From positions 310,001 through 374,000 of the forward strand of contig NZ_SOCT01000001.1 in NCBI RefSeq assembly GCF_004364435.1: a stretch of DNA of 64,000 nucleotides, read 5' to 3'. The notes under the pieces are model-generated. The model was not told the origin of the DNA. It worked only from the letters and a program-made list of their open reading frames with translations, and did not search any database. The position numbers were made by a program, and so were the translations under genes. Position 1 is the first letter of the stretch. Every line of letters begins with the position of its first letter. The stretch comes from Pseudomonas sp. LP_7_YM (GTDB lineage Bacteria > Pseudomonadota > Gammaproteobacteria > Pseudomonadales > Pseudomonadaceae). Positions 9,325 through 17,853 of the stretch are shown piece after piece.

Positions 9325-10224
9325 ATGCTCGATTCTACAAAGGGCGTCTATATCGTGGCGCAAACTCCTTTCGACGAACGCGGCGCCGTCGATCTGGACA
9401 GCATCGACACGCTGGTTGATTTCTATCGCGGGCACGGCGCGAACGGTTTTACCGTGCTGGGCGTCAGTGGTGAGGCCGGCAAGCTCAACGCTGAAGAAGC
9501 GCGACAAGTCGCTCAGCGTTACATCAAGGCCGCTGGCGACCTGCCGGTGGTGATTGGCGTCAGCAACCCAAGTCTGGCGCAACTGACCCAGTTCAGCCGC
9601 GAGGCGATGGACCTGGGGGCGGTTGGCGTGATGATTGCGCCGCCAACCGGCTTGCAGGCCGATGAGGATCTGCTGGGCTATTTTGCCGAAGTGTTTCGCC
9701 GCATCGAGGGTACGCCGACGGTGCTGCAGGATTTTCCGTTCGCCTCAAAAGTGACGATGTCCGTGCCGCTGATGCATCAACTGATAGAACGGCATCGCGA
9801 GATTCAGTTGATCAAGGAGGAAGATCTGCCTTGCCTGAACAAGATATCCCGTTTGCGCGAGGGAAGTGGCCGGCGAGTCGCTATTCTGACCGGTAATAAT
9901 GCGATGTACCTGCCACTGGAACTCCAGCGTGGCGCTGACGGCCCGATGGCGGGTTTCTCTTACCCGGAAATGCTGAGCCAGGTTTATCACCTGCATCAAG
10001 CCTGCAGGTTCGACGAAGCGGACGATCTTTTCGACATCTACCTGCCTCTGCTGCGCTACGAAGCCATGGGCTTCTGGGGCGTGTGTGCGAGGAAGGAAGT
10101 GATGCGCAGACGCGGCGCGATTCGCCATGCAACGCTGCGCGCCCCTGGGCCTCGCTTGTCTGGCAACGATCTGGCTGAAATCGATCGGTTGGTTGCACGG
10201 CTGGAGACGCGCCTGGGCCGCTGA
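9325..10224 (+). CDS. DHDPS-family lyase/dehydratase with altered active site
   Basis: A 299-residue class I aldolase-type TIM barrel of the DapA/NanA family. Lys164 in LIKEED is the Schiff-base lysine. The pocket differs from true dihydrodipicolinate synthase: the GTTGES motif is GVSGEA, and the Tyr of LYNVP is Gln135 in LQDFP. The enzyme is therefore not a lysine-biosynthesis DapA. In this operon it most likely converts the keto-deoxy acid towards alpha-ketoglutarate semialdehyde or cleaves it. ATG 9325 follows an AGGAGG site; the frame is open further upstream but without one. Confidence 0.75.
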   Translation: MLDSTKGVYIVAQTPFDERGAVDLDSIDTLVDFYRGHGANGFTVLGVSGEAGKLNAEEARQVAQRYIKAAGDLPVVIGVSNPSLAQLTQFSREAMDLGAVGVMIAPPTGLQADEDLLGYFAEVFRRIEGTPTVLQDFPFASKVTMSVPLMHQLIERHREIQLIKEEDLPCLNKISRLREGSGRRVAILTGNNAMYLPLELQRGADGPMAGFSYPEMLSQVYHLHQACRFDEADDLFDIYLPLLRYEAMGFWGVCARKEVMRRRGAIRHATLRAPGPRLSGNDLAEIDRLVARLETRLGR

Positions 10225-10270
10225 CTCCCTTTTTTGCCTTCTCCTACAAGAACAATCGAGGCAGATTCTG

Positions 10271-11608
10271 ATGAAAGCACACACCATGGGCCAAGTCGCG
10301 GCCCAGACCCGTTCGCGGGCGAGATACACGACGCTGACGATGCTCGTCATTGCGAGTGCCGTGGCACTTGCCGATCGGGCAAACCTGTCCATCGCGGGGT
10401 CGGCCATGTCGGCGGAGTTGGGCATCACCGCGCTGCAGTTGGGCTACCTTTTCTCGGCGTTTTCCTGGGCGTACGTGATAGCTCAATTGCCCGCTGGATG
10501 GTTGCTTGATCGTTTCGGCGCGATCCGCGTATATGGGGTGGCTCTGTGCCTGTGGTCAGTGGTTACTCTGGCTCAAGGCTTTGTAGGGTTTGGACCGACC
10601 GGCTGGGTCATCGTCACATTGTTTGCCCTGAGGTTCTTGATGGGGTTGGTGGAGGCGCCTCTGTCTCCTGGCAACAGCAGCATTACGGCCAGTTGGTTTC
10701 CGGTCGCCGAGCGTGGTACGGCCACTTCGATCTACAACTCCGCGCAATATGTTGCGGTGCTGGTATTCGTACCGTTCATGGGCTTGCTGGTCGGCCATGT
10801 CAGTTGGGAGTCTGTATTTTGGGTCATGGGCGCGCTTGGCGTCGTGTTGGCGGCGATGTGGGCCAAACTCATGTACGTGCCGACCGAGCATCCCGGGATC
10901 AATGACCTTGAACTCAATCATTTGCGTGAAGGTGGGGCCAATGTCGAAGGCACAACGGCCCCTGGCGCACATCAGAAAGTCCGGTTGTCGGACCTCAAGT
11001 TGTTCTTGAGCAGCCGGCAGATGTGGGGCATTTACGTGGGTCAATATTGTCTGACGTCGATGCAGTACTTCTTCCTGACCTGGTTCCCTATCTATCTCGT
11101 CAAGGGATGCGGGATGAATATCGTGGACGTCGGCATTGTCGCAGCGATTCCGGCCATTGCCGGTTTCATTGGCGGCATTCTCGGTGGGCTGCTTTCCGAC
11201 TGGCTTACTCGACGGGGCTACAGCCTGTCCGTCGCCCGTAAAGCTCCCTTTGTGACCGGTATGTTGCTGTCATCCTGCGTGGTGCTCTGCAACTACGTGG
11301 ATTCGACCTGTGCAGTAGTCGCGCTGATGACCCTGGCGTTGTTTGGCAAGGGCCTTGGTGCCGTCAATTTTGCGCTCATTGCAGACACATCGCCGCGCCA
11401 TCTGGTGGGCTTCGCGGGCGGCTTGTTCAATCTCTTCGGTAGCGTTTCGGGCATCGTTACTCCGATCGTCATTGGCTATGCGTTGCAGACCACCGGTTCC
11501 TTTACTCAAGCACTCTGGTTTGTGGCGCTCCATGGCGTGGTTGCAGCGATTTCCTACGTGCTGGTGGTGGGGAAAATCAAACCGCTTCAACCCAACATTG
11601 GCACCTAA
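10271..11608 (+). CDS. MFS transporter, anion:cation (GudP/phthalate) type
   Basis: A 445-residue, twelve-helix major facilitator. The N-terminal region ADRANLSIAGSAM and the loop GWLLDRFGA match the anion:cation symporter family, which includes glucarate, galactarate and phthalate importers. Placed between the DHDPS-family gene and the semialdehyde dehydrogenase, it is the likely uptake system for the acid sugar. ATG 10271 gives a short cytoplasmic N-terminus; a longer open frame from 10127 overlaps the previous gene and is rejected. Confidence 0.85.
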   Translation: MKAHTMGQVAAQTRSRARYTTLTMLVIASAVALADRANLSIAGSAMSAELGITALQLGYLFSAFSWAYVIAQLPAGWLLDRFGAIRVYGVALCLWSVVTLAQGFVGFGPTGWVIVTLFALRFLMGLVEAPLSPGNSSITASWFPVAERGTATSIYNSAQYVAVLVFVPFMGLLVGHVSWESVFWVMGALGVVLAAMWAKLMYVPTEHPGINDLELNHLREGGANVEGTTAPGAHQKVRLSDLKLFLSSRQMWGIYVGQYCLTSMQYFFLTWFPIYLVKGCGMNIVDVGIVAAIPAIAGFIGGILGGLLSDWLTRRGYSLSVARKAPFVTGMLLSSCVVLCNYVDSTCAVVALMTLALFGKGLGAVNFALIADTSPRHLVGFAGGLFNLFGSVSGIVTPIVIGYALQTTGSFTQALWFVALHGVVAAISYVLVVGKIKPLQPNIGT

Positions 11609-11618
11609 ACCGAGAAGC

Positions 11619-11675
11619 AGGTAGCCACTGTTTGAAAGTGATGGTTTGCTTTTCACGGGCGGCACCGCGCTACCT
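11619..11675. repeat. Intercistronic inverted repeat
   Basis: AGGTAGC at 11619-11625 is complementary to GCTACCT at 11669-11675 within the 92-bp gap between the transporter and semialdehyde dehydrogenase genes. It could form a stem limiting read-through or stabilising RNA ends. There is no T tract. Confidence 0.3.
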
Positions 11676-11700
11676 ATTCAAATTACGATTGGAATGCTCC

Positions 11701-13110
11701 ATGGCTACCCATCAAGAACTTTCTTTGTCCACCATTGACCAGGCGGTCGCCAAGGCCAGTGCTGCAGCGCTCGTTTGGGGTGAGTCAAAAGCAGCGGCTC
11801 GCGCTGCCTTGTTACGCGGGCTGGCGGCTGCTCTTGAGCAACACCAGGCAGAGCTCGTCGTTCTCGCGGATCGTGAGAGCGGCCTCGGTGCAGCGCGCTT
11901 GAGTGGCGAGGTGGCTCGCACCGCTTTTCAGCTGCGTGGCTTTGCCGATGCTGTGGAGGCGGGTCTGCCTTATCAGCGAGTCAACGATGCCGCCGTCGTC
12001 GGTGCACCTCCCGTCGGCCGTCCGCAGCTGATCCGCGTTAAGCGGGCTCTGGGCCCGGTGGCGATGTTCTCCGCCAGCAATTTCCCTTTCGCTTTCTCCG
12101 TACTTGGCGGTGATACCGCATCGGCGCTTGCGGCCGGTTGTCCTGTGGTGGTGAAAGCCCACCCTGGCCACCCTGAACTTTCCCTTGCGGTGTACGAACT
12201 GGCACGCCGCGTAGTGGCACGGCAAAAACTGCCGGAGGGCGTTCTAACTATCATCGAAGGGGCATCTCGCGCAGCCGCTGGCTATCTGGTACAGCATCCG
12301 CAGATCGCCGCCGTTGCGTTCACCGGCTCTTTTCAGGGCGGCACGGCATTATGGAAACTGGTCAATGAGCGTCCGCGTCCGATTCCATTCTATGGGGAGC
12401 TGGGCTCGATTAACCCCCTGGTCGCGTTGCCTGCTGCCCTTGAAGGCAATAGTCAGAAGCTGGCAGCGTTGCTGGCAGGTTCGATCACTCAGGGATGTGG
12501 ACAGTTCTGTACCAGCCCAGGGGTTATCGTGGTGCTGGATCATCCGGCCAGCGAGCGATTCATCGCTGAACTCGCCGAAGCGATTCGCCCAGTCAAGACC
12601 CACCGCATGCTCACCCCGAGCATGAAAAAAGGCTTCGACGGCGCCTCGGACACGGTGGCGAGCTATGCCACGCGGGTGTTCCAGCCAGAAGTCGATGGTG
12701 TCGGGCCAGCGCCGCGTTTGTTCAGTGTCGGTGCCAAGGATTTCACCATCAACGCGGACCTTCGCGAAGAGATGTTCGGGCCGGCGGCGTTGATCGTGAA
12801 AGCGACCTCGATCGAACAGGTAGAAGACGTGCTCGGTGCAATCAGCGGAACGCTGACCACCACTCTGTGGGGGGTAAACGAGGACAGCGAAAGCAACCGG
12901 GCGCTGGTGCACGCTGCCGAAGCAATCTCCGGGCGAGTGCTGTTCGCTGGCGTGCCGACCGGGGTGGCTGTCTGCGCGGCGCAGCAGCATGGGGGGCCGT
13001 GGCCGTCGTCGACGGCAGCACAGACAACCTCCGTAGGTTACGCCGCTATCGAACGTTTTCTGCGACCTGTAGCGCTGCAGGATGCACCAGCGTGGGTTCT
13101 GGCCATGTAG
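11701..13110 (+). CDS. Alpha-ketoglutarate semialdehyde dehydrogenase (NADP-type ALDH)
   Basis: A 469-residue aldehyde dehydrogenase. FSASNFPFAFS carries the catalytic Asn, YGELGSINPL carries the Glu, and GQFC carries nucleophile Cys270. The SNFPFAFSVLGGDTASALAAGCPVV stretch and HPGHPELS are characteristic of the group that oxidises 2-oxoglutarate semialdehyde to 2-oxoglutarate. It is somewhat shorter than many members, which exceed 500 residues. As the last gene of the operon it would deliver the product into the TCA cycle. ATG 11701 is chosen because sequence similarity begins there. Confidence 0.85.
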   Translation: MATHQELSLSTIDQAVAKASAAALVWGESKAAARAALLRGLAAALEQHQAELVVLADRESGLGAARLSGEVARTAFQLRGFADAVEAGLPYQRVNDAAVVGAPPVGRPQLIRVKRALGPVAMFSASNFPFAFSVLGGDTASALAAGCPVVVKAHPGHPELSLAVYELARRVVARQKLPEGVLTIIEGASRAAAGYLVQHPQIAAVAFTGSFQGGTALWKLVNERPRPIPFYGELGSINPLVALPAALEGNSQKLAALLAGSITQGCGQFCTSPGVIVVLDHPASERFIAELAEAIRPVKTHRMLTPSMKKGFDGASDTVASYATRVFQPEVDGVGPAPRLFSVGAKDFTINADLREEMFGPAALIVKATSIEQVEDVLGAISGTLTTTLWGVNEDSESNRALVHAAEAISGRVLFAGVPTGVAVCAAQQHGGPWPSSTAAQTTSVGYAAIERFLRPVALQDAPAWVLAM

Positions 13111-13298
13111 CGAAAACTGACGCTCTACACAGGCTTCTGCCGGCAAACGCTGGGAGCGAATTTGTTCGCCAGGCGATGGGCAACCGGTACACCTATACCG
13201 AATGTACCTGCCTGGCGTTCGAGTGCCGCCCACGAGAACTTCGCTTCTGGAGCATCTTGCATTGCCCCTTTGAGCGTTCGCAGAAGCTCTCGTTGGCT

Positions 13299-14726
13299 TT
13301 ACTTCGCCCTTAACTCATACCCCACCGGCAACGTCTCCAGCGTGAACCGGTCGGCGATCATCGCGCAGTAGCTGGTGCGGGCGAGGAAGGCGCCGGGCCC
13401 CTGGAGGTAGTGATCGATGTTCTTGACCTCGTCACAGGACTCGAATACGCGCCCCTTGAGCAGGCCGCTGGCCTGGGCCGAGCGCAAGGCGCCGTTGGGG
13501 GTCCAGTCGGCGATGATCAGTGCGCCTGGCGGAACGGCTTTTTCGTAGCTGCGTGCGAACTCTTCGGCGGAGCGGTCGCTCAGGTAAGGGGCCATGAAGT
13601 AGTGAATGTCATCGCGAAATGGTAATGGCTCCTTGTGCATCGGCAATTGGAGGGTGCCGCTGGCGTAGACCGCGAACACCGCCAGGATCAGCACCGGCGC
13701 GGTAAGGGGCGATGCATTGACCAGCCCTGAAGCATTGCGGGGCAGCAACGCTTGCAGCTGCATCACGCCAATGATGCTCAGAAGCACCGCGCCGGGCAAA
13801 AAGAAGGTGAAGCGGTCGGTGACGTTATAGGACACCGCGAAGATGAAGTTCATCATTGCTGCGGCCCAGAGCACGCGCAGGGTCGGGGTTTTCGGAAACA
13901 GCAGCAGGCCCACCAGTTGCGGCCCTATCAGCGACAGCAACAACAACACTACCGAGTTTTTCTCGTGCCAGATCTCGTCGAAGCGAAACAGTGAACCCTG
14001 CCAGCTTTGTTCGGTAGTGCGGTCAGGGATGCCGATCAGGTAGCGGTGGCCGATGTCGAGCAGCCCCAGGCCGTTTTGCATCTCGTTGAGGATACCGGGA
14101 ATGGCCACCGCGAAACCGAGGACAAAGCCGGGAATAGTGACCAGAATCCGCGCCTTGTGCTGCCACAGCAATTGCAGGTAGAGCGGGAACAGCACGATGA
14201 AGGTCAGTTGATGAATCGCCGCAGCGAGCCCCGTCAGCAAGCCGATCAGTAACAGCGCCGGGATCACCCCCAGACGCGGCTTGTCGCGGAACTGGACCAT
14301 GTAGGCCAGCGTCACCAGCACGGAGTGCAGCACGTAGACTTCAGCCTTGGTCGAGACCCAGAACACGCAATGACACAGCACGGCAGCGGCGATTGACAGC
14401 AGGGCCTGCCGGGTCGTCGCCCCCGCGCCTTTAGCGAGTCGATACACCGCCCAGCCCAAGGGAATCAGCAGCAGTGAGTTCATGAAGCTCAGCACGTAAG
14501 GCCCCAAGCCTGCAAACAATGCGGTACTGAGGAACCGGTAAAGCGGGTGGTCGAGCGGGCCCAGGGCCTGGCTGAAATACTGGCCCTGGGAGGCGTCGGC
14601 GAGAAACATGCCGTTGTCCATCCACTGGATGGGGCCGCTGGAAGCGAGAAAACTGCCAACGATCGCTCCGATTGCCAACAGCAAGGGAATCAAAATCGAT
14701 GCCCGGTTACGTACCACTGCCACCAT
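13299..14726 (-). CDS. GT-C-fold membrane glycosyltransferase (DUF2723-like)
   Basis: A 475-residue membrane protein with about ten to twelve hydrophobic segments and a soluble C-terminal tail (from about 375). The first periplasmic loop holds MDNGMF (Asp37) and, further on, LDHPLYRF, matching the acidic loop motif of DUF2723/GT-C glycosyltransferases that use polyprenyl-phosphate sugars. ATG 14726 has GGAG 8 nt upstream; a GTG 9 nt earlier overlaps that site. It is the last gene of the minus-strand DprE-like operon, so the likely donor is a polyprenyl-phosphate pentose. The acceptor cannot be read from sequence. Confidence 0.65.
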   Translation of the reverse strand: MVAVVRNRASILIPLLLAIGAIVGSFLASSGPIQWMDNGMFLADASQGQYFSQALGPLDHPLYRFLSTALFAGLGPYVLSFMNSLLLIPLGWAVYRLAKGAGATTRQALLSIAAAVLCHCVFWVSTKAEVYVLHSVLVTLAYMVQFRDKPRLGVIPALLLIGLLTGLAAAIHQLTFIVLFPLYLQLLWQHKARILVTIPGFVLGFAVAIPGILNEMQNGLGLLDIGHRYLIGIPDRTTEQSWQGSLFRFDEIWHEKNSVVLLLLSLIGPQLVGLLLFPKTPTLRVLWAAAMMNFIFAVSYNVTDRFTFFLPGAVLLSIIGVMQLQALLPRNASGLVNASPLTAPVLILAVFAVYASGTLQLPMHKEPLPFRDDIHYFMAPYLSDRSAEEFARSYEKAVPPGALIIADWTPNGALRSAQASGLLKGRVFESCDEVKNIDHYLQGPGAFLARTSYCAMIADRFTLETLPVGYELRAK

Positions 14727-14801
14727 CAACTGCACTCCTGTCTCTGTTCTGCGAATGACGCGGTGCGCTCACGTTGGCGCACGCCAAGCTTGCTTGTGAA
14801 G

Positions 14802-15788
14802 TTACTGCGCCGTTTGCCCGTGGGGTACGGCTTCGCCCTTGAGCCTGAACAGCATCACCGCGCCAATGGCCACGGCAAACCACAGCGTGGCTAAGCGAAT
14901 CAGTACCGTCGCTGCGATAGCATCTGCACTGCTCATGCCTTTCCAGACCAGCAGCCCGACCATCACTGCCTCCGCGCCGCCCAAGCCGCCGGGCATGAAA
15001 CTCACCGCGCCCGCTAACATCGCCAGGGCGTAGACGAACACCGCGAAAGTCAGGGGGATGTCGGCCCCCATCCACTGCAGAATCCAGTCGAAGGCCAGCG
15101 CTTCGGCACTCCACGCCACCACGCTGAGCGCGGTCAGGCCCAGCATCAGGCGCAAACGATGACACTGCTGGGCATGCACCAGCACGTGCAGCAGATGGCG
15201 CAGCAACCCGATGAGCTTGCCGCCCTCGCCAGGCACCATCGCCGTCAAACGCTCCAGCAGCCGACGTTGCGACAGCACCAGCAGACCGGCCAGCACCAGG
15301 CTGATGCCGACCACGATCATCGGCATCGCCTCGGGGTACAGCGACAGGCCGAACAAGGTCAGCAGCACCACGGCAAGCAGGTCCGAGAGCCGCTCGCTGA
15401 AAAAGGCCGCGAAGCTCTGCGGGTAAGGCACGCCCCAGCGTTTGAGCAGCACGCCGCGCAGGGCTTCGCCTGCCTTGCCGGGTGTGGTGGTCAGGGCGAA
15501 ACCAGCCAGATAAATGCTCAGATTAGGGCGCCAGGGCATCGGGTGGCCCAGCACCTTGAGGTAGGTCTGCCAACGGATGAAGCGCAGGCCGTAGTTCACC
15601 GACGACATGAACAGCGCAATGAGGATCCCGACCACGCCGACTTCGCTCACCGCTGCGCCCACCGCGTGCCAGCCACCCCACAGGGAAAACCCCAGATACC
15701 CCAGCGCCGAAGCCACCACCGACAGCACGACCGCCCGGTAACGCCAGCCAGTGAGGGGATCCTGCGCGTTGGAAACCGTCGGGTTCAC
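14802..15788 (-). CDS. LPG-synthase-TM/UPF0104-type membrane protein
   Basis: A 328-residue protein with about eight hydrophobic helices, of the lysylphosphatidylglycerol synthase transmembrane-region family (UPF0104/AglD-like), but without the soluble synthase domain. Motifs include NYGLRFIRWQTYLK near residue 75 and PGKAGEALRGVLLKRWG. GTG 15788 overlaps the stop of the DprE2-like gene as GTGA, which fixes the start; the longer open frame is only the antisense-free overlap into that gene. Family members are implicated in handling or flipping lipid-linked substrates; a flippase role here is inference. Confidence 0.7.
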   Translation of the reverse strand: MNPTVSNAQDPLTGWRYRAVVLSVVASALGYLGFSLWGGWHAVGAAVSEVGVVGILIALFMSSVNYGLRFIRWQTYLKVLGHPMPWRPNLSIYLAGFALTTTPGKAGEALRGVLLKRWGVPYPQSFAAFFSERLSDLLAVVLLTLFGLSLYPEAMPMIVVGISLVLAGLLVLSQRRLLERLTAMVPGEGGKLIGLLRHLLHVLVHAQQCHRLRLMLGLTALSVVAWSAEALAFDWILQWMGADIPLTFAVFVYALAMLAGAVSFMPGGLGGAEAVMVGLLVWKGMSSADAIAATVLIRLATLWFAVAIGAVMLFRLKGEAVPHGQTAQ

Positions 15789-16540
15789 AGATTCAACCTC
15801 TTGAACAACGGCTGCGGGATCGAGCGAATGATCAGCATGATCAATGCCCAAAACCCCGGCGCGTAGAGGGTCGGCACCTTGTTGGCGATGCCCTTGACGA
15901 TGCGCTGGGCGACCTGTGCCGGTTGGGCCAGCAAAGCGGTGGGCAGCGACAGGCCTTGGGTCATCGGCGTGTCGACGAAGCCCGGCTTGATCGTGGTCAC
16001 GTGCACGCCAACCTTGAACAAGCGCGCCTGCAAGCCTTCGCAATAGGTCGAAACCGCGGCCTTGGCGCTGCCGTACAGGTAATTGGAAGGGCGTCCACGA
16101 TCGGCCGCCACCGAGGAGATGATCGCCAGGCTGCCACAGCGCTGGGTCTCGAATTGCATCGCCAGCACGGTCAGCAGGGCGATCACCGAGGTGCAGTTGT
16201 TAGCGAACTCGCGCAGGGCGAGGTTGACGTCGCGCTCGCAGGCTTTCTGGTCCGGCAGGGTGCCATGGGCAATCAACGCGATATCGATCTGGCCCAATGC
16301 GGTGAGGCAGCGGCCGAGCATCAGGGGGTGAGCATCGATGTCATTGGCGTCCATTTCGTGCAGGGTGACGTTGTGCGCGCCGCGGGCTTTCAGGTCGGCC
16401 GCGGTCTGCTGCAGTTTGTCGACGTTACGCGCAACGAGGAAAAAATCACTCCCTTGGCTCGCCCACAAGCGAGCGCAGGCGGTGGCGATGGCCGATGTGG
16501 CGCCAATGATCAGCACTCTTTTCATAGCGGTTGTGGTCAT
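15785..16540 (-). CDS. DprE2-like SDR (keto-ribose reductase)
   Basis: A 251-residue short-chain dehydrogenase. The cofactor motif is GATSAIA, the structural motif AHG, and the catalytic set Ser142/143, Tyr156 and Lys160 (YLYGSAK). The C-terminal hydrophobic tail ends in SIPQPLFKRLNL. The combination with an adjacent DprE1-like oxidase identifies it as the reductase half of the polyprenylphosphoryl-ribose 2'-epimerase (decaprenylphosphoryl-2-keto-pentose reductase in mycobacteria). ATG 16540 overlaps the stop of the upstream gene as ATGA, indicating translational coupling. Confidence 0.8.
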   Translation of the reverse strand: MTTTAMKRVLIIGATSAIATACARLWASQGSDFFLVARNVDKLQQTAADLKARGAHNVTLHEMDANDIDAHPLMLGRCLTALGQIDIALIAHGTLPDQKACERDVNLALREFANNCTSVIALLTVLAMQFETQRCGSLAIISSVAADRGRPSNYLYGSAKAAVSTYCEGLQARLFKVGVHVTTIKPGFVDTPMTQGLSLPTALLAQPAQVAQRIVKGIANKVPTLYAPGFWALIMLIIRSIPQPLFKRLNL

Positions 16541-17853
16541 AGCAGCACGCGGCTCCAGAAACGGGACATCAGAGAGGGATCGCGCAGCGCTTCCAGTCGC
16601 TCCCAGGCGGGGTAGGCCTGGCGAAAGTCCGCGCCGCTCATATGGGCATCCTTGGCTGGATACAAGCGGCCCCCTGCGGCACGGACTATGTCGTCCAGTC
16701 GCGGGAATACTACGTTCTGCAGGTCTTCGCTCTGCGAGAAGTCCAGGGCCAGCGACGTCCCCGGCATCGGAAACGACAGCAGGCCCGGCGAGCGCACATC
16801 GCCGCAGCGCTTGAGCACCGCCAGAAACGAGCCTTGCCCGGCATCGGCAATGGCCCGCAATAACTCAACCATTGCCGTTTCGGCATTGGCGTTTGGAATC
16901 ACGCACTGATACTGCTGAAAGCCGCGGCGACCATAGATGCGATTCCAGTGCAGGATGCGATCCAGCGGGTAGAAAAACGGTTCATAGGCGCTGCGAGCGG
17001 TCTTGCGCTGGCTCGGGTGAACCCACCAATACAGGCCGTTGAAAGCAGTGAGCGAGAGTTTGTTGATCAACGAAACCGGTGGTGTGAGCGGGACGCTCAG
17101 CTTCGCCCGCGCTTGCACGTCCAGCGAACCATATTGAGCGTGGTCACCCACGATGAAGACCCCACGCCCGGTCTCGGCGCCCTTGGCCAGACAGTCGACC
17201 CAGGCCACGCTGTACTCGTGTTGATGGTCGAGCTCATCGGCGAGGGCAAAAAATTCTGCCAGATTGTTGAAACGCACGGTCATGGTGTCGATCTGGCTGG
17301 CGCGGATCGGCATCAGTTGCAGTTCGGCCCAGTGGATCACTCCGGTCAGGCCAAGCCCGCCGATGCTCGCCGCAAACATCGAGGTATTGACGTCGGGGGA
17401 GCAGACAATCTCTGGCTGACCGTGGCGCAACAGACCAAAACTGCGTACATGTCGGCCAAAAGTGCCACGCAGGTGATGATTCTTGCCGTGCACGTCATTG
17501 GCAATAGCGCCACCCACCGTGGCGAACTGGGTGCCCGGCGTCACCGGCAGAAACCAGCCTTGGGCAATGGTGACGTTCAGGACCTCGGCCAGGGTAATGC
17601 CGGCTTCGACCTTGAGCACACCCGATGTCCAGTCGGCCTCGATCAGCCGATCCAGCGAGCGCATGTGCAGCACCTGATCGCTGGCCGCCAGACAGCTGTC
17701 GCCATAGCTGCGCCCGTTACCGTAGGGCAGGCTGCTGCCGTGGTGCTCAATCACGCGTTCAAGACGGGCAGGCAGTTCATCGCGCCAAACACAGCTGTGG
17801 CCGTGCTGCGGCGTTTGGGGAAAGCGGCCCCACGAATACAGGGGGGGACTCAT
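16537..17853 (-). CDS. DprE1-like FAD-dependent oxidase
   Basis: A 438-residue flavoprotein with an N-terminal FAD-binding type 4 domain: YGNGRSYGDS (44-53), VTPGTQFATVGGAIANDVHG (104-123) and KNHH. The C-terminal substrate domain ends with LYPAKDA, where Lys401 matches the catalytic lysine of mycobacterial DprE1. The position of the benzothiazinone-target cysteine is Ala369 (SLALDF). The enzyme should oxidise the 2'-hydroxyl of polyprenyl-phosphoryl ribose, and the next gene reduces the ketone to the arabino form. Both ends overlap neighbours as ATGA. Confidence 0.8.
   Translation of the reverse strand: MSPPLYSWGRFPQTPQHGHSCVWRDELPARLERVIEHHGSSLPYGNGRSYGDSCLAASDQVLHMRSLDRLIEADWTSGVLKVEAGITLAEVLNVTIAQGWFLPVTPGTQFATVGGAIANDVHGKNHHLRGTFGRHVRSFGLLRHGQPEIVCSPDVNTSMFAASIGGLGLTGVIHWAELQLMPIRASQIDTMTVRFNNLAEFFALADELDHQHEYSVAWVDCLAKGAETGRGVFIVGDHAQYGSLDVQARAKLSVPLTPPVSLINKLSLTAFNGLYWWVHPSQRKTARSAYEPFFYPLDRILHWNRIYGRRGFQQYQCVIPNANAETAMVELLRAIADAGQGSFLAVLKRCGDVRSPGLLSFPMPGTSLALDFSQSEDLQNVVFPRLDDIVRAAGGRLYPAKDAHMSGADFRQAYPAWERLEALRDPSLMSRFWSRVLL

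Noticed and set aside
12349-13233. 294-codon minus-strand open frame
   Set aside because: Antisense to the semialdehyde dehydrogenase gene, which has all catalytic motifs.
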